Both the position numbers and the translations under genes were made by a program. From Polyangia bacterium (GTDB taxonomy: Bacteria > Myxococcota_A > Polyangia > Polyangiales > Polyangiaceae), in assembly GCA_030433055.1 (NCBI GenBank), contig JAUILJ010000200.1, forward strand, positions 1 to 10,468: 10,468 nt of DNA. Direction: 5' to 3'. The notes beneath the pieces were generated by a model. The model was not told the origin of the DNA, did not search any database, and worked only from the letters and a program-made list of their open reading frames with translations. Shown one piece after another: positions 1-5,398 of the stretch; positions within the stretch are counted from its first letter, which is position 1; every line of letters starts with the position of its first letter.

Positions 1-662
1 TTGCATCCGTGCTCGTTGTTGAAGGCCAGTTATCTCGACCGCCTGACTCGACCTCTGGTGCCGATCCGCGCCCTTCGGCGGGTGGCTGCTGCGCGTGGAG
101 CGCTCTCTGGTTCGACGAAGGTGTCGGGGTTGGTCGAGACTGGCTCGTGCCCCATCGCGGGATGGTGAATGGCACGCTCTGAGCGAGGCCGTATGCTCGC
201 GCTCAGTTAGACCCTTTTTGCTCGGGACTCGCAGCTCCGGGGTGCGAATGTTTCGGTGTAGTTTCGCGCGCTTGATGACTTTCGCTGCACGAGTCGTGTG
301 ACGTGCCCACCGCGGGCGCGAACAATGGTAAGTCCAGAGCGCACTGAGCGCTCGCTGACGGCGACAACCGCGGGGTAGAGGTCCGCCAGGCGCGCCACTC
401 TAGTCAGAGACGTCTAACTCGTCAAGAAATCGTAGCAGAAACTTCGCTCGGCGCCCGCCATACAGGTATTTCAGCGCATTTTCGCGTACTTCTCCGCGCC
501 AGCTGGGCAACGACGCGTCGCGACGTGCAGGCCCGGCGCCCGTTCCCTGAGCTGAGCGAAGAGTCCCGCGCGCGTCGCGGCTCTCCACTCGTAACCGTAT
601 TCACGCGGAAACGAACCGCACCTTGGTGTCGCGAGGACGTTACCGCGCGGCAACAGGAGCGG
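1..662. other. Gene-poor left flank
   Basis: No convincing complete gene is visible here. Frame 1 on the plus strand is open from the window edge to a TGA at 166-168, so the tail of an entering gene cannot be excluded. Its predicted residues resemble no family I know, and 55 open codons are unremarkable at this G+C. Other short frames look like chance. The only protein-like stretch is the minus frame at 400-588, listed separately. An imperfect palindrome at 639-654 (GTTACCGCGCGGCAAC) lies just past the stop of the phosphatase gene and could help end its transcript, but it has no T-tract. Confidence 0.5.
400..588 (-). pseudogene. Possible decayed gene tail, unrecognised
   Basis: This is a minus-strand frame of 62 codons from a GTG at 588 to a TAG at 400-402, with an in-frame TGA just upstream at 601-603. 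The last 35 or so residues look protein-like: a Trp-Arg-Gly-Glu start, a cationic helix with KYLYGG and RFLDEL, and a DVSD ending. The first half is low-complexity Arg/Ala/Gly sequence. Codons in the last part include AAT, TAT, TTT and TTA, which are rarer in neighbouring genes. That would suit a remnant of a foreign or decaying gene rather than a working host gene. There is no clear ribosome site. It may equally be a chance open frame; I do not recognise it. Confidence 0.2.
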
Positions 663-1592
663 CTACGTGGGCTTGGACAGGAGGTGCTCGAGCAGGCCCC
701 AGCGCACGCCCCGATCGGACACCGTGAGGCGCTGTGCGTTGGCCCACCGCATGACGCCGAGCGCGATGTAAGCGCCGGCCGCGATCACATCCGCGCGTTT
801 CGGTTCGAGCCCGGGTAGCTCGCGCCGTTCGGCCACTGGGAGCGATGAGAGCTGAGCGCTCAGGGCCTCGACCTCTCGCTGCGTGAGTTCAGCACCATGG
901 ACCCGGGTAGAGTCGTAGGTCGCGAGGCGCAGCCGGATAGCGCAGAGCGTCGTCAGTGTGCCGGCGACTCCGATCAGCTGCGCGCCTGGCGTTGGCTGTG
1001 TCAGCTGCTCGAGCTCTCCGGCGATGTCCCCGATCAGCTGCTCGAGCTCGCTCGGCGTCGGCGGGTCGCTCGGCAGGTGTCGCTCCGTGAGACGCACGGA
1101 GCCGATGTTCAAGCTCACCGCCGACAGGACCGCGCCGGACTCCGCCTGAATGATCTCGGTGCTGCCGCCGCCGATGTCGAACACCACCACGGAGCGACAA
1201 TCGCTTCGCAGTCCGCTCAGCGCTCCACGGTACGTCAGCCTCGCCTCCTCGTCGCCGCTGATCACTTCTGGAGCGACGCCGAGTAGCGCCTCGGCGCGCG
1301 CGCGGAACTCTTCACCGCCCGCGGCGTCGCGCATGGCGCTCGTGCCCACCACGCGTAACCGCGGGGAACCGTTGGCACGCAAGAGCTCGGCGTAGTCGGC
1401 CAAGCAATCCAGGGTGCGCTCCACGGCTTCCGGGGCGAGCGTGCGCGACTTGTCTACGCCTTGGCCGAGGCGCGTGATGGTGGCGCGCTCTATCAGCGGA
1501 ACCAGCTGATTTTCAGAGCGTTCAGCGATCGCCAGCAACACCGAGTTGGTGCCGATGTCGATCGCTGCGGCGCGCTCTGATGGATCGCTCAA
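663..1592 (-). CDS. Ppx/GppA family phosphatase, short form
   Basis: This is a member of the sugar kinase/actin-fold exopolyphosphatase / pppGpp phosphohydrolase family, which removes phosphate from polyphosphate or pppGpp in the cytoplasm. The 309 residues show the family signature in order: phosphate-1 loop AIDIGTNSV (10-18), VVGTSAMRDA (81-90), ISGDEEARLTYRGAL (111-125) carrying the expected catalytic Glu, phosphate-2 loop FDIGGGSTEII (138-148), NIGSVRLTERH (162-172), the adenosine-side GVAGTLTTL and, near the end, RADVIAAGA and VSDRGVRWGLL. It matches the two-domain catalytic core and lacks the extra C-terminal helical (HD-like) part of E. coli Ppx/GppA. The start is a TTG at 1592. AGAGG (1600-1604) sits seven bases before it and no better start lies nearby. 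It is 15 bases after the OmpA-like gene, so the two are probably co-transcribed. Exopolyphosphatase versus guanosine pentaphosphatase cannot be decided from sequence. Confidence 0.93.
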   Translation of the reverse strand: MSDPSERAAAIDIGTNSVLLAIAERSENQLVPLIERATITRLGQGVDKSRTLAPEAVERTLDCLADYAELLRANGSPRLRVVGTSAMRDAAGGEEFRARAEALLGVAPEVISGDEEARLTYRGALSGLRSDCRSVVVFDIGGGSTEIIQAESGAVLSAVSLNIGSVRLTERHLPSDPPTPSELEQLIGDIAGELEQLTQPTPGAQLIGVAGTLTTLCAIRLRLATYDSTRVHGAELTQREVEALSAQLSSLPVAERRELPGLEPKRADVIAAGAYIALGVMRWANAQRLTVSDRGVRWGLLEHLLSKPT

Positions 1593-1599
1593 GTGACGG

Positions 1600-1604
1600 C
1601 CTCT
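1600..1604 (-). promoter_or_regulatory. Ribosome binding site for the phosphatase gene
   Basis: AGAGG on the minus strand lies seven bases before the TTG at 1592, inside the 15-base gap after the upstream stop codon. It is what supports the TTG as the start. Confidence 0.5.
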
Positions 1605-1607
1605 GGC

Positions 1608-2432
1608 TCAGTTGGCCAAGCTGTTCAGGTTGAGCATCTCTTCCACATCGGGCAGCACGACGAGTTCCACGCGGCGGTTCTTCGCTCGCCCTTCATCGGT
1701 GTCGTTGCTCGCGACTGGGTCTGTATCGGCGTAGCCAGCGGCGCTCCAGTGGGATGGATCCAGTGCGCCCTCATCGTCGTTCGTGAGGTAGACCAAGACG
1801 GAGCGAGCGCGCATCGCAGAGAGGCCCCAGTTGTCACGGAAGAAGCCACCCTTGAGCGGCGCGGAGTCCGTGTGCCCGGCGACCTGGAACTCGCGCTTGG
1901 ACAAGTCGGGATCGTTCTTGATGACCTCAGCGACCTGTTTCAGGATGGAAATTCCTTCCTTCCTCAGCTTGTCCTTGCCGGAGTCGAACAGCACGTCGCC
2001 AGGTAGCTGGATCAACATGCGGTTGTCTCGCACCTCCACCTTCAACCCAAGCTGCGTGAGCTTCTTCAATCGATTGCGTAGGTTCTCGAAGCGCTGACGG
2101 ATCTGGTCGAGCTGCTCTGCGCGACGCTTGTACTCCTCGAGCGCCTTCATGTTCTCTTTCAACGAAGCGCTGAGGTTGTCGAGGTTCACGCCGCGCTCGC
2201 GCAGTTGCTTCTTGAGCTGATCGATCTCGGCGACCGCGTCGGAGTGATCCTGCTCACACTTCTTGTGGGCGGTACGCTGTGCTGCGAGTTGGTTACGCGC
2301 AGCTTCGAGCTCGCGCACTTTTTGGTCCCACTCGTCTTGGCTGTAGCCGCACGCGGAAGAAAAAAATCCTGCGCCCATCAGGGAAAAAATCAGCAGCTGC
2401 CGGGGGCGAAATTTCGGGGTCGTGAAAGACAT
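1608..2432 (-). CDS. OmpA-domain coiled-coil lipoprotein
   Basis: This is a likely outer-membrane lipoprotein that grips peptidoglycan. With the ATG at 2432 the product has 274 residues. There is a basic n-region and hydrophobic segment (about 8-26), then a lipobox-like SSAC with Cys28, and Gly at the next position, compatible with outer-membrane sorting. A long charged heptad-rich coiled coil follows (about 35-125). The OmpA C-terminal domain (about 135-262) has LPGDVLFDSGKDKL, AGHTDS (Asp189), NWGLSAMRARSV and AKNRRVELVV; the Asp and the Arg of NRRVE are the residues that bind diaminopimelate in this family. The frame is open to a start at 2498, but ATG 2432 has GAGGA nine bases upstream and places the signal peptide at the N-terminus, so I chose it. 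The coiled-coil plus OmpA layout resembles envelope spacer or anchoring proteins. It is the first gene of a unit with the phosphatase. Confidence 0.92.
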   Translation of the reverse strand: MSFTTPKFRPRQLLIFSLMGAGFFSSACGYSQDEWDQKVRELEAARNQLAAQRTAHKKCEQDHSDAVAEIDQLKKQLRERGVNLDNLSASLKENMKALEEYKRRAEQLDQIRQRFENLRNRLKKLTQLGLKVEVRDNRMLIQLPGDVLFDSGKDKLRKEGISILKQVAEVIKNDPDLSKREFQVAGHTDSAPLKGGFFRDNWGLSAMRARSVLVYLTNDDEGALDPSHWSAAGYADTDPVASNDTDEGRAKNRRVELVVLPDVEEMLNLNSLAN

Positions 2433-2466
2433 GCAGAGGGGTCCTCGAAGGGGGTGGGTCGCTGGG

Positions 2467-2494
2467 CTTAGCGCCCTCATGCGCGGCGCGTCAA
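2467..2494 (-). promoter_or_regulatory. Possible promoter of the OmpA-like/phosphatase unit
   Basis: On the minus strand TTGACG (2489-2494) is followed after 16 bases by GCTAAG (2467-2472). The -35 is good, the -10 weak (3 of 6). It would give a leader of roughly 30 bases before the ATG at 2432. This is tentative. Confidence 0.25.
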
Positions 2495-2667
2495 GCATGC
2501 GTGTTGACAGAACTTTTTGACGTTGGTGCGGGGCGTTCTCCAGGCCCCTGAACAGCCGCCACAGGGTGCGTTTGGAGGGGTCTGAACAGGTGCTCGGTCC
2601 GCACTCGTTGCGTGGTCACCACCCCATGTTTCCCCGGCCGGCGCAACCCCTCCCTGAAAGTTTTTCG

Positions 2668-2697
2668 TTGACACATCACAATAGGTGGCAATATACG
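2668..2697 (+). promoter_or_regulatory. Sigma70-type promoter of the histone H1-like gene
   Basis: A perfect TTGACA (2668-2673) is followed after 18 bases by TATACG (2692-2697, 4 of 6). The spacer and flanks are A+T-rich compared with the surroundings. It predicts a start near 2704 and a leader of about 60 bases. This is the best housekeeping promoter in the window and fits an abundantly made nucleoid protein. Confidence 0.65.
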
Positions 2698-2752
2698 TCG
2701 TGCAACATACCTCGGGATCAGTTCATTCGGTGCTGCTCCCTGGTTCGTTCGT

Positions 2753-2758
2753 AGGAGG
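2753..2758 (+). promoter_or_regulatory. Strong Shine-Dalgarno of the histone H1-like gene
   Basis: AGGAGG ends five bases before the ATG at 2764. It is the strongest ribosome site in the window and fixes the start of the Lys/Ala-rich gene. Confidence 0.8.
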
Positions 2759-2763
2759 CACAG

Positions 2764-3054
2764 ATGGCCGCAAAGAAGACCAAGACCAAGGCAAAGACCA
2801 GCTCACCCGCCGCAGCCCCCAAGGTTGCGAAGAAGCGCACCGCGAAGAAGGCGGCGAAGAAGGCTGGCAAGAAGAAGGCAGCCAAGAAGAAGGTCGCCAA
2901 GAAGGCAGCGAAGAAGGTTGCCAAGAAGGCGGCGAAGAAGGTGGCCAAGAAGGCCCCCGCCAAGAAGGCAGCCAAGAAGAAGGCAGCCAAGAAGGTCGCC
3001 AAGAAGGCGCCCAAGCGTAAGGCCGCCAAGCGCAAGGCCGCCAAGAAGGCCTGA
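2764..3054 (+). CDS. Histone H1-like Lys/Ala-rich DNA-binding protein
   Basis: This is a small basic protein of 96 residues that probably binds DNA without sequence preference and compacts the nucleoid, like the C-terminal tails of eukaryotic H1, chlamydial Hc2 and similar bacterial proteins. By my count it has 43 Lys, 33 Ala and 3 Arg and no Asp or Glu. After a short Thr/Ser/Pro-containing N-terminus (1-20) it is almost wholly made of AKKAAKK, VAKK and KAPKRKAAK repeats, likely disordered in solution and helical on DNA. Nearly all Lys codons are AAG. The start is fixed by AGGAGG five bases upstream of the ATG, and a good promoter precedes it. It stands alone: the upstream gene diverges, and a strong hairpin follows 35 bases after the stop. 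It lacks the globular domain of true H1 and any HU-like part. The exact biological role is inferred only from composition. Confidence 0.88.
   Translation: MAAKKTKTKAKTSSPAAAPKVAKKRTAKKAAKKAGKKKAAKKKVAKKAAKKVAKKAAKKVAKKAPAKKAAKKKAAKKVAKKAPKRKAAKRKAAKKA
2893..2952 (+). repeat. 24-base tandem repeats inside the histone-like gene
   Basis: Two adjacent 24-base units (2893-2916 and 2917-2940), each encoding VAKKAAKK, differ at only two bases, and a half unit follows (2941-2952). Being in frame, slippage here would lengthen or shorten the protein without a frameshift. Confidence 0.75.
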
Positions 3055-3088
3055 GTCGACTGCTGAAGTGCCTCTGACCGCGTCCTGA

Positions 3089-3114
3089 CGCTGCTCGGCT
3101 CCGGCCGGGCAGCG
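3089..3114 (+). terminator. UNCG-capped hairpin after the histone-like gene
   Basis: An 11-base-pair stem (3089-3099 with 3104-3114, one G-U pair) is closed by a C(TCCG)G tetraloop, the very stable UNCG type. It begins 35 bases after the stop codon. There is no T-run, so it may be a 3' end stabiliser or a factor-assisted stop rather than a classical intrinsic terminator. Confidence 0.5.
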
Positions 3115-3123
3115 CTCAGCCAA

Positions 3124-3150
3124 CCCACGGTCCGCACGGCGGACCACGGG
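3124..3150. terminator. Second hairpin, GGTCCGC/GCGGACC
   Basis: A perfect 7-base-pair stem (3129-3135 with 3139-3145) has loop ACG and outer CCC/GGG pairs (3124-3126 with 3148-3150) after two mismatches. It lies directly behind the UNCG hairpin and has no T-tract. Confidence 0.35.
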
Positions 3151-3222
3151 AACAGGCTTTCAGGGCGCGGGACGAGTCAACCTCGATCGCTCAGTCTCGG
3201 CTGTGCGTTCGGATCCTCTGGG

Positions 3223-3372
3223 CCAGGTGGTTTTTCATCTGGAGTGGTGGATCGCAGATCGACCGATCAGAGCGCTCTCCAATCGGAGGCGCTGCTGCCG
3301 TAAGCCTGATTGGATTCAGGCGCCTCGTGAGCTGGGCCCAGCGCGAGGTGACGACTTGGGCCTCTGCTTTTT
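3223..3372 (+). ncRNA. Candidate structured RNA: hairpin run with T-tract
   Basis: Consecutive inverted repeats fill this gene-free stretch. H1 is CCAGGTG/CATCTGG (3223-3242, loop GTTTTT). H2 is GATC/GATC around GACC (3257-3268). H3 is GCGC(T)CTCC/GGAGGCGC (3272-3292, loop AATC). H4 is GCCTGA/TCAGGC (3304-3321). H5 is CGCCTCG/CGAGGTG (3321-3350) around the 12-base palindrome GCTGGGCCCAGC. An alternative stem GGCCCA/TGGGCC (3335-3340 with 3357-3362) competes with H5 and is followed by TTTTT at 3368-3372, like an intrinsic terminator on the plus strand. No promoter is clear, and I recognise no known RNA family (6S, tmRNA, RNase P or SRP). G+C-rich DNA forms hairpins easily, so this is a candidate only. 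Confidence 0.35.
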
Positions 3373-3663
3373 GTGCGGTTGGCGGACTGCACAGAGGGGT
3401 GACCGTCAGCCAGAAGCGCGTCATTCGCGCATGGCGACACAGGGGTTGGGACGCTTTCGACGAGAGTCGAGACCGTTGGACGCGTGGTATTCACGAGTCG
3501 TGCTGACTCCGAGTGTTTGGAACCGGTAGTGCGTTCCATCAGCAGTCAATGCCGCGCGGAAGTATTCGCGTGAGCTGCTGGTGAGGGCAGTGCGCCGGTT
3601 CTTGACGTTTGTGCGCACGATCCGAGCTGTGACTGGCCTCGACGCGGCCTCAGTTCGATACGT

Positions 3664-3759
3664 CTAGTCACCCAGAGACGGTCTGCGCCGGCCGCCCACA
3701 TACGACCTGCGCTAGTCGGGCAGGTGGGTCTTGCGTTAGTCGCCCAGGTACAGCTTGAG
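3664..3759 (-). repeat. Four 24-base tandem units over the stop codon
   Basis: Units at 3664-3687, 3688-3711, 3712-3735 and 3736-3759 each match a shared consensus at about 19 to 21 of 24 positions. The last unit is the real 3' end of the 535-codon gene. Read on the minus strand, units encode RRPSLGD-stop, RRSYVGGR, RKTHLPD-stop and (the gene) LKLYLGD-stop, all in one frame because 24 is a multiple of three. The gene end has therefore been copied downstream several times. Confidence 0.7.
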
Positions 3760-5343
3760 CGCCGAAGCCGCCGCTCGACGGTCGAAGTTCACGCCATCCA
3801 GGGCGTCACGCTTCGAGATGTCGTCAAAGAGCTTCAGCAAGAACCCGTGAAACGCCATGCACTCGTCGATGGCGGCTTCGAGCCGCTGTGGATCGACCAG
3901 GTCGGTGTCTTCCAGGCGGCCCATCGCCTGCATGAACGCGTCGAAGCGGGGATAGTCGCTGGCACGTAGCAGCGGGTAGCCCATGGCGCGGAAGTAGGCG
4001 AGGAACTCCCTCACGTACTGGAAGTTGTAGACCGGTGCCCAACGGTCTTCCGCGGGAGAGTGTTGGGCCTTGGACGAGAACGCCCTGACGATCTGGGCGA
4101 ACATCCAGATGTCACGCCGGAGACGCTCGCTGGTCTCGCGCTGAGCTGCCTCGTCGTCAAACACGCCGTCGCCCTCGAGGCTCACGCCCAGGGCCTTGCC
4201 CAGGAACAAGATCGCGCCGCGGATGGCGGGTCGCAGGTTGCTGATGCTGGCAGTGACGGCGTCTCGCAGCTCGGTGTCGCTGACCTGTGCGTCCGGCGCT
4301 GGCAAGTCGTGCTGGAAAGCCCGGCGCATTTCCAAGCGGATATTACCGGAGATGCCCTCCAGCGCGCTCTTGATCCCGAGCAAGCGATGACCAGCCGCAC
4401 GCAGCGAGTCCGAGCGAGCCGGTAAGTCAGACGCGCGTACCCTGAACAGATCTCGCTCGAAGCTCTCAGCGAGCAGTGTGCCAGAGCGGCGCCTCAGGTA
4501 GTCCGAGAGCGCGCGCGCGTCGCTGCGCAGCACGCTCAGAACGAGGTGAGTGCGGCCCGCGTACCCGCGGCGCCGGGGCGCCGTGATCAGCGTTCGCTCC
4601 AGCAGACGCAGGTAGCGCAGCATGCGGAACAGACTGAGGAAGGTCAGCGCGACGAGGCGATGCGCTTCCTCACCGGGAACGCTGCGGATCAGGTCGAGGA
4701 CCTGACGGCTCTTGATGCGGTCAAACTCTGGTCGGAACTCGAGCGCCGTGAGCGGGTTGAAGAACACGTTGCGACCCACATCCCGCTGTACGGTGGAGAG
4801 CACCGAGTAGAACAAGCGGAACGGGACGCGCTGGGCGCGCAGGATGCCCTCGATGATCTCCTGCGTGCTGGTGAGGGACGTGCGCAGCGACACCAGGCTT
4901 TCTTCCGGGGTGTGCTGGTTCTCGCCGGTGCGCACCAGCCGCGTGCGCATCGAATCCTCGGGGATCACCGTCTCCAGGTAGCGCTGAAACACCAGGGTGC
5001 GGTCGCGGGTGCCGAGAAGTTGGCGCTGCAGCTCGATGATGCGCTGCATGCCGTCGCGGAACAGCATCATCGGCTGCCGGAAGTCCTGGGCGACGACAGG
5101 CGCCCTGCGCGGGGGCCCCGGGTGGTTACGCGGGTTGGCGAAGCATGCGGAGCTCTTCAGGAGGATCTCGAGCTCGAAGAGCACGTCATCCTTCGCCTCC
5201 AGCGGGAGGCTGGAAAACCAGAAGTCCCGCTGGGCACGCTGCTCACGCGGCAGGCCTCGAGTACGCGTGAGGAGATCGTCGTAGGCATCCGTGTCCGGCG
5301 CGGACGGTGCCAGGCTGCGCATCGGAAGCAGCGAGTCGATCAC
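3736..5343 (-). CDS. Unrecognised 535-residue helical protein, exporter partner
   Basis: I do not recognise this family. From the GTG at 5343 the product has 535 residues; an ATG eight codons in (5322) is the alternative start, and neither has a good ribosome site. It has no signal peptide, no clear membrane segment and no recognisable nucleotide-binding or catalytic motif. It looks soluble and mostly alpha-helical, with many Leu/Arg/Glu amphipathic stretches, for example around RMLRYLRLLERTL in the middle and a Phe/Tyr-rich part near NFQYVREFLAYFRAMGYP in the last fifth. Codon use matches neighbouring host genes. It begins 55 bases after the stop of the MMPL exporter on the same strand, which suggests co-transcription and perhaps a cytoplasmic partner role, but that is inference from position. 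The stop codon lies in a 24-base tandem repeat. Confidence 0.8.
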   Translation of the reverse strand: MIDSLLPMRSLAPSAPDTDAYDDLLTRTRGLPREQRAQRDFWFSSLPLEAKDDVLFELEILLKSSACFANPRNHPGPPRRAPVVAQDFRQPMMLFRDGMQRIIELQRQLLGTRDRTLVFQRYLETVIPEDSMRTRLVRTGENQHTPEESLVSLRTSLTSTQEIIEGILRAQRVPFRLFYSVLSTVQRDVGRNVFFNPLTALEFRPEFDRIKSRQVLDLIRSVPGEEAHRLVALTFLSLFRMLRYLRLLERTLITAPRRRGYAGRTHLVLSVLRSDARALSDYLRRRSGTLLAESFERDLFRVRASDLPARSDSLRAAGHRLLGIKSALEGISGNIRLEMRRAFQHDLPAPDAQVSDTELRDAVTASISNLRPAIRGAILFLGKALGVSLEGDGVFDDEAAQRETSERLRRDIWMFAQIVRAFSSKAQHSPAEDRWAPVYNFQYVREFLAYFRAMGYPLLRASDYPRFDAFMQAMGRLEDTDLVDPQRLEAAIDECMAFHGFLLKLFDDISKRDALDGVNFDRRAAASALKLYLGD

Positions 5344-5398
5344 TCCGCGAACCGTCTCAGGTTTCGAGCTGGTTGGCTAGCTGTCTATTCGGGTGGGG

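Larger units (their letters stand above)
2433..2763. other. Divergent intergenic control region
   Basis: This non-coding stretch of 331 bases separates the leftward lipoprotein unit from the rightward histone-like gene. It holds the promoters listed separately. It also has an 11-base palindrome GTGGTCACCAC (2612-2622), about 46 bases upstream of the rightward -35 and a possible operator. A hairpin GGGGC/GCCCC lies at 2530-2548, and the octamer CTGAACAG is repeated at 2548 and 2582. Short open frames crossing it look like chance. Confidence 0.5.
3055..3735. other. Long intergenic region without a supported gene
   Basis: Some 680 bases separate two convergent genes. The region contains the two hairpins after the histone-like gene, a run of hairpins at 3223-3372 and most of a 24-base tandem repeat at 3664-3759. 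Open frames of up to 108 codons (for example plus 3203-3529 and minus 3421-3618) show no family resemblance, no ribosome site and no consistent codon bias, so I do not call them. A TTGACG at 3612-3617 has no convincing -10. Confidence 0.5.

Noticed and set aside
1..168. Plus frame open from the left edge as the end of an entering gene
   Set aside because: It is short, with no family resemblance or consistent third-position bias, so it was not called.
800..820. GGTTCGAGCCCG resembling a tRNA T-arm
   Set aside because: It lies inside the phosphatase gene, encoding the conserved LPGLEPKRADV segment in reverse, and no acceptor or anticodon stems surround it.
2718..3137. Minus-strand hydrophobic frame (139 codons) opposite the histone-like gene
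   Set aside because: Its Ala/Leu/Phe repeats are simply the complement of AAG/GCC codons; the plus frame has the promoter, ribosome site and family match.
3421..3618. Minus-strand 65-codon frame in the 3055-3735 gap
   Set aside because: It has no ribosome site, mixed codon use and no recognisable motif; it is not better than other chance frames in the region.
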